This document shows, piece after piece, positions 15,956 to 24,429 of a stretch of 51,446 bases of DNA. The DNA is taken from positions 1-51,446 of the forward strand of contig NZ_WMCD01000018.1 in assembly GCF_010994275.1 (NCBI RefSeq), written 5' to 3'. The stretch comes from Cyclobacterium jeungdonense. GTDB lineage: Bacteria; Bacteroidota; Bacteroidia; Cytophagales; Cyclobacteriaceae. Made by a program: the position numbers and the translations under genes. Numbering within the stretch: the first letter of the stretch is position 1; each line of letters begins with the position of its first letter. The notes beneath the pieces are model-generated. The model was not told the origin of the DNA. It did no database searches and saw only the letters and a program-made list of their open reading frames with translations.

Positions 15956-16678
15956 ATGTCCGTAGTTCCCTACAAAGATAAAAAAGAAGGCAAAAAGCAA
16001 CAGGTTGCCAGCATGTTTGATAATATCAGCAAGAAATACGACCTGCTGAACCACCTTCTGAGTTTAGGTATTGACATTATCTGGCGCAAGAAAGCCATTA
16101 AGATGCTTCAAAAGGACCAGCCGAAACTTATTTTGGATATTGCCACCGGTACCGGGGATTTTGCCATTGAAGCCCTTGCGCTTAAACCAGAAAAAGTGAT
16201 TGGCGTAGATATTTCAGAAGGCATGCTTCAGGAAGGCCGGAAGAAAATGAAGCAAAAAAAACTGGAACACCTGATTGAATTGCAATTGGGAGATTCGGAA
16301 AAGTTGCTCTTTCAGGAAAATAAGTTTGATGCAGTCATCGTTTCTTTTGGTGTCAGGAACTTTGAAAATTTGGAAAAAGGATTGGCAGATATGTACCGGG
16401 TGTTGAAACCCGGAGGTAAAACCGTCATTCTTGAATTTTCCAAACCAAAAAAATTCCCGATGAAACAGGGTTATTCCTTTTATTTTAAATATATTTTACC
16501 TCAGATTGGTAGAATGATATCAAAAGACCATTCGGCTTACACCTATTTACCAGAGTCGGTAAAGGCATTTCCGGATGGAAGGGATTTTCTCGGCATCCTT
16601 GAAAAAGTAGGCTTCAAACAAACGCAATGCAAAACCCTCACCTTCGGCATCAGCTCAATTTATACCGGTATAAAATAG
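15956..16678 (+). CDS. ubiE: Demethylmenaquinone methyltransferase
   Basis: A 240-residue SAM-dependent methyltransferase that performs the last step of menaquinone synthesis. Motif I is LDIATGTGDFAIEA, followed by GVDISEGML, and the family signature FGVRNFENLEKGL and RVLKPGG are present; the C-terminus is also conserved (YxYLPESVKAFPDG). Start at 15956 (MSVVPYKDKKEGKKQQV) matches family length; the frame open from 15839 has no homologous sequence. It overlaps the next gene, a PorT-type protein, by 52 bases. A weak -7-like TAATATTG is at 15931. Confidence 0.93.
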   Translation: MSVVPYKDKKEGKKQQVASMFDNISKKYDLLNHLLSLGIDIIWRKKAIKMLQKDQPKLILDIATGTGDFAIEALALKPEKVIGVDISEGMLQEGRKKMKQKKLEHLIELQLGDSEKLLFQENKFDAVIVSFGVRNFENLEKGLADMYRVLKPGGKTVILEFSKPKKFPMKQGYSFYFKYILPQIGRMISKDHSAYTYLPESVKAFPDGRDFLGILEKVGFKQTQCKTLTFGISSIYTGIK

Positions 16679-17403
16679 CCCTGATTGTTATTTTATCACT
16701 TGGACTGGCCTTTACAACAGCGGCTCAGGAAAGAAATTTAATTTTTAATAATTCGGGTAGCGACGACCAGTCGCTTTCCTATGGGTTTTTTCTAGCCGCC
16801 CATAACAGCAGCCTGCGTATTAAGTATTCTGATAATTTTGTTGACCCCGATTACACGAACCTGCATAATGTAAGGGCTATTATGCCGGTTTTTTCTCCGG
16901 GATTTGCCTTAGGCTTTTTGGTAACGGGTCGCCTGCACGATCAGGTTAACCTGCTTTTTACCCCCAAAGTGGGTTTCTATGAATACCGGACGGAGGTGCA
17001 GCTCTTCACTGATGATGCCGATAGCCCCAATGGGACCGGTATCAGCACCGTCCCTTTACTCACCGAAGAAACACTGGTAGAATTTCCACTTTTGGTGAAG
17101 TACAAATCAGAGCGGTTTAATAATACCCGGATGTATTTCATTGGAGGCGTAAACGGGCAAATCCGTACCAAAAATCAGGAAGAAGCCAATGAGGATCCGG
17201 TAGTGCTTAAGGGAAAAGACCTGGCTGTAGAGTTGGGGCTGGGGTTTGATCTGTATTTCCAATACTTTAAATTTTCTCCGGAAATTCGTTTTTCACATGG
17301 GCTGATGAACCTTTACCAGCCCGGCCATTCGGACGAAAGAATAGTTGGAGCGATACAGGACATTCGCCGAAAATCCATTACACTTTACCTTAATTTTCAG
17401 TAG
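16627..17403 (+). CDS. porT: PorT-family outer-membrane protein (type IX secretion)
   Basis: A 258-residue protein. The leader contains KIALIVILSLGLAFTTAAQ; the mature part is an eight-strand-type beta-barrel with alternating hydrophobic strands and a C-terminal aromatic residue region (SITLYLNF). Internal features such as SLRIKYSDNF, FALGFLVTGRL and YFKFSPEIRFSHGL fit the PorT/OMP_b-brl_2 family. PorT is needed for type IX secretion in Porphyromonas and gliding bacteria, and its position right after ubiE is, as I recall, conserved in Bacteroidota. The ATG used lies inside ubiE (52-base overlap) with no later ATG before the barrel. Confidence 0.8.
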   Translation: MQNPHLRHQLNLYRYKIALIVILSLGLAFTTAAQERNLIFNNSGSDDQSLSYGFFLAAHNSSLRIKYSDNFVDPDYTNLHNVRAIMPVFSPGFALGFLVTGRLHDQVNLLFTPKVGFYEYRTEVQLFTDDADSPNGTGISTVPLLTEETLVEFPLLVKYKSERFNNTRMYFIGGVNGQIRTKNQEEANEDPVVLKGKDLAVELGLGFDLYFQYFKFSPEIRFSHGLMNLYQPGHSDERIVGAIQDIRRKSITLYLNFQ

Positions 17404-17464
17404 CAGCTGGTGCATTCGCTGCGGTTTGGTTTTTGATCCAGGCGGAAAAATTTTATATTTCCTT

Positions 17465-18226
17465 ATGGAAAAGAAAATCGCATTTATCACCGGAGCTACT
17501 TCCGGGATAGGAAAAGCCTGCGCACGTTACCTGGCGGAAGAAGGTTTTGCTATCATTGGTTGTGGCCGGAGAAAAGAGAGGCTGGAAGCCCTCCAAAAGG
17601 AACTACCTAAAGGAACTCCGTATCATTTTCTGGTATTTGACGTCAGGGATAAAGATGCCGTATACGCTGCTATAGATTCCTTGCCTGCGGAATGGCAATC
17701 CATAAACGTACTCATCAATAATGCCGGCAATGCTCATGGACTGGATCCCATTCAAGACGGCAGCGTGGAGGATTGGGATGCCATGATGGATATCAATGTA
17801 AAAGGACTGCTTTACGTTTCCAAAAAGATCATTCCAGGCATGGTGGAGCGAAAAGCGGGTCAAATCATCAATATAGGCTCTACTGCGGGCAAGGAGGTGT
17901 ACCCTAAAGGAAACGTATACTGTGGCTCAAAACACGCAGTAGACGCGATTACCAAGGGTATGCGCCTGGACCTGAATCCTTATGGTATCAAAGTCATGGC
18001 GATCAATCCCGGTTTGGTGGACACTGAATTCTCGCTGGTACGGTTCAAAGGCGATGATGAAAGAGCAGCCGGGGTATACAAGGGCTTCGAACCCCTGAAA
18101 GCGGAGGACGTAGCCGACCTGGTCCGCTATGCTGTCACCCGCCCACCTCATGTGGTGCTGGCTGACGTAATCATTTTGCCCACAGCCCAGGCGAGTACAA
18201 CGCTGCTGCATAAAGAGGAATCATGA
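17465..18226 (+). CDS. SDR-family NADP-dependent dehydrogenase (YdfG-like)
   Basis: A 254-residue short-chain dehydrogenase. It has the cofactor motif TGATSGIG (9-16), a CGRRKERL loop that fits NADP preference, NNAG, and the catalytic Ser/Tyr/Lys set in NIGSTAG and YCGSKHA. The C-terminal PPHVVLADVIILPTAQ is typical of the YdfG group, which oxidises serine, 3-hydroxy acids or allothreonine. Start at 17465 is used since the Rossmann strand begins at once; the frame from 17345 is translated from porT DNA. A possible promoter (TTTG at 17432, TATATTTC at 17454) abuts the ATG. It overlaps the next gene by 4 bases. Confidence 0.9.
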   Translation: MEKKIAFITGATSGIGKACARYLAEEGFAIIGCGRRKERLEALQKELPKGTPYHFLVFDVRDKDAVYAAIDSLPAEWQSINVLINNAGNAHGLDPIQDGSVEDWDAMMDINVKGLLYVSKKIIPGMVERKAGQIINIGSTAGKEVYPKGNVYCGSKHAVDAITKGMRLDLNPYGIKVMAINPGLVDTEFSLVRFKGDDERAAGVYKGFEPLKAEDVADLVRYAVTRPPHVVLADVIILPTAQASTTLLHKEES

Positions 18227-19002
18227 ACCATAGTTTGTGGATACTGCTGTTACTGGCCATGGCCTGTGATCCCGGGTCTGAAGAAAGGAGCCGGGACAAT
18301 CCGGGAAATGAATCTATGGAACTTGCAGCTACTAAGGACTCTCTTTCCGCAGAAGCGAAAGTGGAGGAACCCCAGCGGCATGAGGAAATAGGAGAGCTGG
18401 AGCGGCGATTGATTGCAGCGGGTTTGGTAGATATACAAGAAGTCATTCCTGAAGTGCGGGTGGAGCTGAAGTACGCTACAACCGATAATTTTTTTGGTAA
18501 AAATGTATACGGGTCCTTATCCCGCTGCTACATGCAGCCTGAAGTGGCGGAGATGCTGGAAGAAGCCTATCAGGAACTGTCTGTTCGGTATCCGGAATTA
18601 ACTTTTTTGATCTACGATGCTGTACGACCCCAATCGGTGCAACAGATACTCTGGGATGAACTGGACAAACCGGACAGCCTCAAACCCCTTTATGTGGCCG
18701 ATCCCATGAAAGGAAGCCTTCACAACTTCGGCGTGGCGATAGACCTGACCCTTGCTTCGAAAGAAACGGGTGATCCATTGGATATGGGTACAGGCTACGA
18801 TTATTTTGGCTATCCTGCCTATCCTGACCGGGAAGATCAGATGTTGCAGGAGGGAAGGATCAGTGAGGAACAGGTAGCCAATCGAAAAATACTGAGAGAG
18901 GTCATGAAAAAGGCTGGCTTTACAGGCATTGGTTCCGAATGGTGGCATTTTAATGCCTATAGCCGTAAAGTTGCCGGGGAGAAATTCGACATTGTGAAAT
19001 AA
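18223..19002 (+). CDS. D-alanyl-D-alanine dipeptidase lipoprotein (VanX/DdpX, M15D)
   Basis: A 259-residue peptidase. The leader LLLLAMAC ends in a lipobox with C15, so the enzyme is lipid-anchored in the envelope. Zinc ligands are H167 and D174 in S-x-H-N-F-G-V-A-I-D and H242 in E239-W-W-H-F; E239 is the catalytic base. It cleaves D-Ala-D-Ala, here more plausibly for peptidoglycan turnover than for vancomycin resistance, as no vanHA genes or sensor kinase are near. Its start overlaps the SDR stop (ATGA). Confidence 0.9.
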   Translation: MNHSLWILLLLAMACDPGSEERSRDNPGNESMELAATKDSLSAEAKVEEPQRHEEIGELERRLIAAGLVDIQEVIPEVRVELKYATTDNFFGKNVYGSLSRCYMQPEVAEMLEEAYQELSVRYPELTFLIYDAVRPQSVQQILWDELDKPDSLKPLYVADPMKGSLHNFGVAIDLTLASKETGDPLDMGTGYDYFGYPAYPDREDQMLQEGRISEEQVANRKILREVMKKAGFTGIGSEWWHFNAYSRKVAGEKFDIVK

Positions 19003-19041
19003 TAATTGTATAATCGTCCTTTATTTTAACCTATCTAATAT

Positions 19042-19812
19042 ATGCTTTCGATGAACAATAAACTCAAAACCCTGGGCCTGCTGGCTTTTGGTTTGGCCCT
19101 TATCCTTTTTCCTGCCCTAAGTCAAGCTCAGCAATTCCGTGCGCTTGTCATCAGCAAAACCTCCGGGTTCCGTCACCAGTCCATCCCGGAAGGGGTAGTA
19201 GCCCTAAAAAAATTAGGTGAAAAGCACCGTTTTCAGGTCTATGCCAGCGAGGATGCAGGTCTTATCAATGATGAAAACCTGGAACGATACGATGTAATTA
19301 TTCTAATGAGTACCACTGGTACGATTTTCAATGCAGAACAGAAAGCTGCTTTTGAACGATTTGTGCAAAGTGGAAAGGGAGTTGTTGGCGTTCACAGCGC
19401 TACCGATACCGAATACGATTGGCCCTGGTACACCAAACTTATCGGAGGACAATTTAATCACCATCCTCAGCAACAAACTGCCAGAATGGAGGTAGTAAAT
19501 CGGGATCATCCCGCTACTTATCACCTGAATGATAAATGGCTTCGAACCGATGAGTGGTACGAATTTAAAAATTTCAATGAAGATGTAAACATCCTAGTGC
19601 AACTGGACGAAACCTCCTATGAAGTAGGCGAACGCGGCGGCCAAAAAATGGGTATGGGAGCGGTTCATCCGATTTCCTGGTACCACGAATACGACGGGGG
19701 TCGGTTGTTTTATACCGGGTTGGGTCACGTGGAAGAGGCCTTTCAGGATGCAGACTTCCTGGATCATTTATACGGGGGCATTTGGTATGCTGCCCTGGGA
19801 AGACCGTTTTAA
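19042..19812 (+). CDS. Secreted ThuA-like domain protein
   Basis: A 256-residue protein with a signal peptide (LLAFGLALILFPALSQAQ) and one ThuA (trehalose-utilisation) domain, a class I glutamine-amidotransferase-like fold. Family landmarks are ISKTSGFRHQSIPEG, YDVIILMSTTGTIFN, GVVGVHSATDTEYDWPWYTKLIGG and HPISWYHEYDGGRLFYTGLGH. ThuA proteins are linked to sugar catabolism, but the reaction is not established. The ATG at 19051 would give a slightly shorter leader. A hairpin terminator follows. Confidence 0.88.
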   Translation: MLSMNNKLKTLGLLAFGLALILFPALSQAQQFRALVISKTSGFRHQSIPEGVVALKKLGEKHRFQVYASEDAGLINDENLERYDVIILMSTTGTIFNAEQKAAFERFVQSGKGVVGVHSATDTEYDWPWYTKLIGGQFNHHPQQQTARMEVVNRDHPATYHLNDKWLRTDEWYEFKNFNEDVNILVQLDETSYEVGERGGQKMGMGAVHPISWYHEYDGGRLFYTGLGHVEEAFQDADFLDHLYGGIWYAALGRPF

Positions 19813-19836
19813 TTAGTAAAGAAGTTAATCTTTTTG

Positions 19837-19885
19837 AAACTCCTAACTATACCTAAAGCCAGGTGTGGGTTAGGAGTTTTTTTTT
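19837..19885 (+). terminator. Rho-independent terminator after the ThuA gene
   Basis: 11-base-pair perfect stem (aaactcctaac at 19837-19847; gttaggagttt at 19869-19879) with a 21-base loop and a T-run to 19885. Confidence 0.85.
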
Positions 19886-19906
19886 ATTTGAAGCTAGTTC
19901 GTTTCA

Positions 19907-20506
19907 TTACAGCTCAGGGAGCAGTTGTTCCAATTTTCCCAAATCCTCGTACCGGTCCACATCCCGAAGCTTTTCCAAAAGGCTGTAGGTCAGGTTTTCT
20001 TGGTTTGCCCTTTCCAGTGTTTGCCGCAGAACAGTAGCAGTACTCCAGGTGATTCCTTGAAACAAAGTAGCACAGGTTTTTTGCAATCCAAGCAGATAAT
20101 ACCCTCCATCCACTGCAGGTCCAATGACCATATCCTTAATCAAAAGTGCGTCAAAGGCTTGTTTTAGGTGATCGCTTTTGAGTTCGTAGCAGTCCGTTCC
20201 AATGATCAAGACCCTTTTGAATCCCAGTTTGAAAACCTGCTGGAATGCTTTTTCCATTTTTATCCCTAGATCACCAGTTTCCTGAGGATAAAAGTGATAT
20301 CCTTTTTGAGGGTAGTCTTGAGAAGAAATGGGACCCAGGTGAAAAACAAAAATTTCCGCTTCCAATTCGGAAAGTTGCTTGTGTGTGTGCTGGATAAGAA
20401 AAGCATACAAATTGGCTGCCTTTTCTGTACCGATTGTCTCGGCTAGTCGGGTTTTGACGGATCCTGCTTTGGGAAATTTCTGAAATACGATGACGGCTTT
20501 TTTCAT
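19907..20506 (-). CDS. TIGR04282/DUF2064 family nucleotidyl- or glycosyltransferase
   Basis: A 199-residue cytoplasmic GT-A-like protein. FQKFPKAGSVKTRLA resembles the nucleotide-binding loop of MobA/CofC enzymes, and IIGTDCYEL carries the metal-binding Asp; GPAVDGGYYLLGL is the family signature. Relatives are annotated as rSAM- or arsenosugar-associated transferases, but none of those partners is nearby, so the role is open. Start at 20506 (MKKAVIVFQKF) is chosen since it precedes the first strand; the frame from 20548 adds 14 unrelated residues. Confidence 0.78.
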   Translation of the reverse strand: MKKAVIVFQKFPKAGSVKTRLAETIGTEKAANLYAFLIQHTHKQLSELEAEIFVFHLGPISSQDYPQKGYHFYPQETGDLGIKMEKAFQQVFKLGFKRVLIIGTDCYELKSDHLKQAFDALLIKDMVIGPAVDGGYYLLGLQKTCATLFQGITWSTATVLRQTLERANQENLTYSLLEKLRDVDRYEDLGKLEQLLPEL

Positions 20507-20636
20507 ATGATTATAAGTGTCTTTAAGTGGCCATATGGAATCTCGCATGCGTAATATTAATTCCAGTGTGCGACGGGTACGTAATGCTCGATTTAATGGC
20601 TGTGGGCCAAAGTAAGGTAAAAGAATTAAAGAGCAT

Positions 20637-20666
20637 AAAAAAAAAACCGGAGGTCAATGACCCCGG
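20637..20666 (-). terminator. Terminator downstream of the Spy-like gene
   Basis: On the minus strand, a CCGG/GGTC stem with one bulged base (arms at 20647-20654 and 20659-20666) is followed by a run of 10 or more T. It lies 45 bases past the stop of the Spy-like gene. Confidence 0.7.
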
Positions 20667-20711
20667 CTTTCATCCATTAATTAAACCCAAATAAATTTCA
20701 AAATTTCTTAA

Positions 20712-21122
20712 TTATAACCTGCCCGATCCCGGAGCACTTCGGCCCCTCATTGGTTCTCCTGATCCTCGTCGGCCTTCTCTCACTTTCGACCGGTTTTCCT
20801 CCTTCATAGCCTCCCAGGTTGCTTTTTGTTCGGGAGTAAGCAAGGCAGCTATTTTTTCCTGATGAGCCTCTCTTTCCGCTTTCATCGCTTCTCTTTCTTC
20901 TTTTCTAGCTTCCCATTGCGCTTTTCTTTTCTGTGCCTCTTCCAAATGCAGCGCATATACCTCTTTCTTTTGTTCTTCGCTGAGGTCCAGTTTTTCTGCC
21001 ATTCTTTCACTCATTCGTTCCGCCAACTGTTCCGGATTGATTTCCTGGTTTCCTCTTCTTTGTGCTTTTGCCTGTACGAAAGTAGCTCCTATCAGTACGG
21101 CAATGATCATTAGTTTTCTCAT
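20712..21122 (-). CDS. Periplasmic Spy/CpxP-like helical protein
   Basis: A 136-residue protein with a signal peptide (MIIAVLIGATFVQAKA) and a mature part that is almost entirely charged helix: repeated Glu/Lys/Arg-rich segments, with LDLSEEQKKEVYALHLEE and LLTPEQKATWEAMKEE, the LTxEQ motif twice as in the Spy/CpxP/LTXXQ family. The C-terminus is rich in Arg, Gly and Ser. It is probably a periplasmic chaperone or metal-responsive protein; that is inference from the motif. Start at 21122 opens directly on the signal peptide. Confidence 0.75.
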   Translation of the reverse strand: MRKLMIIAVLIGATFVQAKAQRRGNQEINPEQLAERMSERMAEKLDLSEEQKKEVYALHLEEAQKRKAQWEARKEEREAMKAEREAHQEKIAALLTPEQKATWEAMKEENRSKVREGRRGSGEPMRGRSAPGSGRL

Positions 21123-21224
21123 GGTAAGTTGTAATAATTGGTTTATAGTTCTTAGACCGGACAAGTTCCAAGAGGTTTAATGGAGAATGGTTAAGAAATG
21201 TTAAAAAGACGGAGGCTCAGGTAC

Positions 21225-22547
21225 TTATTTTTTTTCTGCAACTAATTTTTCCCGGTCCTCAGGCTTTGAAATGGTGGGTTTGATCAGTAATCGCAAGGAG
21301 GGGTCGAAGGCAAGGTAATTCCATCCCCAGTCCAGGAATATAAAAATTCGGTTTTTTACCCCCACGATGGCCATGAGGTGAACAAAAAGCCAGGTAAGCC
21401 ATGCCAGAAATCCCTGAAACTTGATAAACGGCAATTCTACTACCGCCAGTTTTCTGCCAATGGTGGCCATGCTTCCCAGGTCCTTATAGCGAAAAGGTTT
21501 CTCTGGTTTGGCGTTGAGTTTTGCAAGGAAGTTATTTCCCAGGTTTTTGGCCTGCTGCATAGCCACCTGTGCCACCTGTGGATGACCTTTGGGGTAATCG
21601 TCCCCCTTTTGCAGACAGCCATCACCCAGCACATAGATATTTCGACTGGACTGAAGTCGATTAAATGCATCGACCAGTAGGCGACCCCCTTTTGCTTTTT
21701 GATCATCCGCGATTCCCTCAATAAAGTTGGGGGAAATTCCAGCGGCCCAGAGTAAGGTATGGGTCTGAAACCGGGTTTCTCCATTGATGGTCACATTCAG
21801 ACCGTCGTAATCCGCTACGGCGGTATTCAACAGCACTTCCACCTTAAGTTTTTCCAGGTATGTTTTGGCCTTGTCGCCCGAGGTCGTACTCATGCCTGCC
21901 AAAAGCGATGGTCCCATTTCCACCAACACCACCTTCATATTGTCGAAATTGAGTTGCGGGTAGTCTTTTGGAAACACCTTGTTGCGCAATTCTGCTACTG
22001 CTCCTGCCAGCTCTACACCAGTGGGGCCTCCACCCACGATTACCACGTTCATCAGGGCTTTTCTTTTCGATTCATCTGCTATGGTAATGGCCCTTTCGTA
22101 GTTTGAGATGATTTTATTCCGGATAAATAGCGCCTCAGAGACTGATTTCATAGGGATGCTATTTTTCATGATGCTCTCCATTCCGAAATAATTGGTGTCA
22201 GCACCCATCGCAAGAACCAGGTAATCGTAGTCTATGTATCCGATGTCTGTATACAGCCTGTTTTGCTGCTGGTCGATGCGTTTGGCTCCTCCCATTCTAA
22301 AGGTTACATTCGGGGTGTCGTGGAAAGCCTTTCGCAAAGGGAAAGAAATGGCACTGGGTTCCAGACCGGCCGTAGCTACCTGATAGAAAAGGGGTTGAAA
22401 TTGGTGGTAGTTGTTTTTATCCAGCAGAATTACCTGATACGGTTTATTTCGCAAGGTTCTGGCCAGCTTCAGCCCGGCAAATCCTGCACCGACAATGATC
22501 ACTTTGGGATAAGGAGATTGTGGAAGGTTTGGCAGTGCATGGTCCAT
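21225..22547 (-). CDS. ndh: Type II NADH:quinone oxidoreductase (NDH-2)
   Basis: A 440-residue flavoprotein. FAD motif VGAGFAGLKLARTL near residue 20, NADH motif VVIVGGGPTGVELAGAVAEL near 170, then the FAD-closing IYVLGDGC and the quinone-site QVAMQQAKNLGNN. The C-terminal third has a hydrophobic, amphipathic membrane-docking part (GFLAWLTWLFVHLMAIVGVKNR). It oxidises NADH and reduces menaquinone without pumping protons. It has no co-directional close neighbour; the divergent yebC starts 168 bases away. Confidence 0.93.
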   Translation of the reverse strand: MDHALPNLPQSPYPKVIIVGAGFAGLKLARTLRNKPYQVILLDKNNYHQFQPLFYQVATAGLEPSAISFPLRKAFHDTPNVTFRMGGAKRIDQQQNRLYTDIGYIDYDYLVLAMGADTNYFGMESIMKNSIPMKSVSEALFIRNKIISNYERAITIADESKRKALMNVVIVGGGPTGVELAGAVAELRNKVFPKDYPQLNFDNMKVVLVEMGPSLLAGMSTTSGDKAKTYLEKLKVEVLLNTAVADYDGLNVTINGETRFQTHTLLWAAGISPNFIEGIADDQKAKGGRLLVDAFNRLQSSRNIYVLGDGCLQKGDDYPKGHPQVAQVAMQQAKNLGNNFLAKLNAKPEKPFRYKDLGSMATIGRKLAVVELPFIKFQGFLAWLTWLFVHLMAIVGVKNRIFIFLDWGWNYLAFDPSLRLLIKPTISKPEDREKLVAEKK

Positions 22548-22714
22548 AGTTGCAGTATTTAAGTTGGATTGGGTATGCTTTTGGTACGAATTTCTATGCG
22601 AATAGTTTGAGGAAAGAGGCCACCTGGAGAATATATGTTTTGTTTTGTTTGAATGGGATATTAGTCCAAATGAAAAATTTATTTATTTTTACAAACCTGA
22701 AAAGATAAAATGGT

Positions 22715-23422
22715 ATGGGAAGAGCATTTGAATTTAGAAAAGAAAGAAAATTCAAAAGGTGGAGTAAAATGTCCAAGGTGTTTACGCGACTTGGGAAAGA
22801 AATTGTAATGGCGGTAAAGGTAGGAGGTCCCGATCCGGCCAACAATGCCAAACTTCGGACCGTCATACAAAATGCGAAAGGTGCTTCCATGCCCAAGGAC
22901 CGAATTGAAGCGGCGATTACCAGGGCCAGCAATAAGGACGAAAAAGACTACGAAGAAATTGTTTACGAAGGCTATGGTCCTCATGGAATTGCTGTCATTG
23001 TAGAAACTTCCACCGACAACCTCAACCGTACAGTAGCCAATATCCGGCATTATTTTACCAAAGCAGGCGGCTCTTTGGGAACTTCTGGCTCCGTGAGTTT
23101 TATGTTTGAACGGAAAGCGGTATTTCGTTTTCCCAAAGATGACTGGGATCTGGAAGAGCTGGAGTTGGAATTGATCGATTTTGGATTGGAAGATATAGAC
23201 GAAAACGAAGGAGAGATCTTTGTGTATACCGCCTTTGAGGATTTTGGCAACATGCAAAAGGCACTGGAGGATAAAGGTATTGAAGTAATTAGTGCGGATA
23301 TGCAACGTTTTCCCATGTCCACCACCGAAATAACTGCCGAACAAGAAGAAGATATCAACAAAATGATAGAGCGTATGGAAGAGGATGACGATGTAAATCA
23401 GGTCTATCATAACATGGCCTAA
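22715..23422 (+). CDS. YebC/PmpR-family protein (TACO1-like)
   Basis: A 235-residue three-domain protein. N-terminal helical domain with RAFEFRKERKFKRWSKMSKVFTRLGKEI, then NAKLRTVIQNAKGASMPKDRIEAAI and YEGYGPHGIAVIVETSTDNLNRTVANIRH, all diagnostic. Bacteroidota members begin MGRAFEFRK as here. YebC proteins were described as DNA-binding regulators; more recently they are linked to ribosome rescue at proline stretches, a view I recall but cannot verify here. Confidence 0.93.
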   Translation: MGRAFEFRKERKFKRWSKMSKVFTRLGKEIVMAVKVGGPDPANNAKLRTVIQNAKGASMPKDRIEAAITRASNKDEKDYEEIVYEGYGPHGIAVIVETSTDNLNRTVANIRHYFTKAGGSLGTSGSVSFMFERKAVFRFPKDDWDLEELELELIDFGLEDIDENEGEIFVYTAFEDFGNMQKALEDKGIEVISADMQRFPMSTTEITAEQEEDINKMIERMEEDDDVNQVYHNMA

Positions 23423-23452
23423 ACCAAACTATTTCCAACTTTAAATTACCCA

Positions 23453-24022
23453 ATGGCATTCCCTAAAAGAAAAAACTACCAGGAACAAAAAAGGCAAAAA
23501 CTAGTTATTGTAGGAAGTAAAAATCCGGTGAAAATTAAATGCACGGAAAACGCTTTTCAATCCCTTTTTGAAGATACTTTTATTGTAGAAGGTCTTAACG
23601 TAGACTCAAACGTAAAGGACCAGCCACAAGGGGACGTAGAAACCTATACCGGAGCCTACAACAGGGCTTTTGAGGCCAAAAAGGCATTCCCTGAGGCAGA
23701 TTATTGGGTGGGTATCGAAGGCGGTGTGGACGAAGTAGGGGCCCAAATGGTGGCATTTGCCTGGATGGTAATCCTGGATGGCAGTAACAAAGTCGGGAAA
23801 GCCAAAACCGGAACCTTCTTTCTTCCGGAAGCGATTTCAAAACTGGTTCGCGAAGGAATGGAGCTGGGAGATGCCGATGACCGGGTATTTCAACAAACCA
23901 ATTCCAAACAAGGTAATGGAGCAGTAGGAGTCCTTACCAATGGGGTGGTCAACCGGTTGGAATATTACCAACAGGCGGTAATATTGGCCTTGATTCCCTT
24001 TTTACAAAAGAATTTTTATTGA
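23453..24022 (+). CDS. Inosine/xanthosine triphosphatase family protein (DUF84, YjjX-like)
   Basis: A 189-residue NTPase-like protein. VIVGSKNPVKIKCTENAF is the N-terminal phosphate-binding strand; GAYNRAFEAKKAFPEADYWVGIEGGV holds the family's acidic metal ligands. Homologues hydrolyse non-canonical purine triphosphates such as XTP and ITP, protecting nucleic acids after deamination or oxidation. It follows yebC by 30 bases on the same strand and may share its transcript. The first 16 residues are a basic extension not typical of YjjX; no later ATG precedes the conserved strand. Confidence 0.85.
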   Translation: MAFPKRKNYQEQKRQKLVIVGSKNPVKIKCTENAFQSLFEDTFIVEGLNVDSNVKDQPQGDVETYTGAYNRAFEAKKAFPEADYWVGIEGGVDEVGAQMVAFAWMVILDGSNKVGKAKTGTFFLPEAISKLVREGMELGDADDRVFQQTNSKQGNGAVGVLTNGVVNRLEYYQQAVILALIPFLQKNFY

Positions 24023-24076
24023 GTCCGGTCAATGACCCATAGAGATAATCAATTGGAAATTGAAAGTTATAGTCAT

Positions 24077-24084
24077 TACCTTTG
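24077..24084 (+). promoter_or_regulatory. -7 promoter box of the thioredoxin gene
   Basis: Perfect TACCTTTG, 30 bases before the ATG at 24115, with TTGG at 24053-24056 as a possible -33 element 20 bases upstream. It overlaps the longer frame start at 24082, which is therefore not used. Confidence 0.6.
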
Positions 24085-24114
24085 CTGCTTCATAGAAATA
24101 AAACGGACAATAAT

Positions 24115-24429
24115 ATGTTACAGGAATTAGCGACGGATAATTTATCAGAAATCATTCAGGAGAACGAAAAAGTGGTGGTTCAGTATGGGGCTACCTGGTG
24201 TGGCAACTGCCGGATAATGAAACCAAAAATGAAACGGCTGAGCAAATCCTACGAAGGCATCACTTTTCTATACGTGGATGCAGAGAAATTACCTGAATCG
24301 AGAAAACTGGCCCAGGTGACCAACCTGCCTACGTTTGCGGTTTTCAGTAAAGGAGCGATTGTGAATCAGGTACAGACAAATAAAGAAGAAGTACTAAAAA
24401 CATTGATTGATGAGATTACCAATAATTAA
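24115..24429 (+). CDS. Thioredoxin-family protein with WCGNC active site
   Basis: A 104-residue cytoplasmic thioredoxin fold. The active site is W28-C29-G-N-C32 instead of the canonical WCGPC; replacing proline with asparagine normally raises the redox potential and makes the protein a less reducing thiol agent. The cis-proline loop is TNLPTFAVF. Start at 24115 is fixed by the promoter box at 24077-24084. It overlaps the next small gene by about 20 bases, so the two are co-expressed. A role in recycling a peroxidase is plausible for this type of small thioredoxin. Confidence 0.9.
   Translation: MLQELATDNLSEIIQENEKVVVQYGATWCGNCRIMKPKMKRLSKSYEGITFLYVDAEKLPESRKLAQVTNLPTFAVFSKGAIVNQVQTNKEEVLKTLIDEITNN

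Noticed and set aside
17432..17461. TTTG-N18-TATATTTC as a promoter for the SDR gene
   Set aside because: The -7 box ends 3 bases before the ATG, so a transcript start would fall inside the gene; kept only as a remark in the SDR entry.
18223..19002. Vancomycin resistance (VanX) interpretation of the dipeptidase
   Set aside because: No vanH, vanA or two-component genes are nearby; a cell-wall turnover role is simpler.
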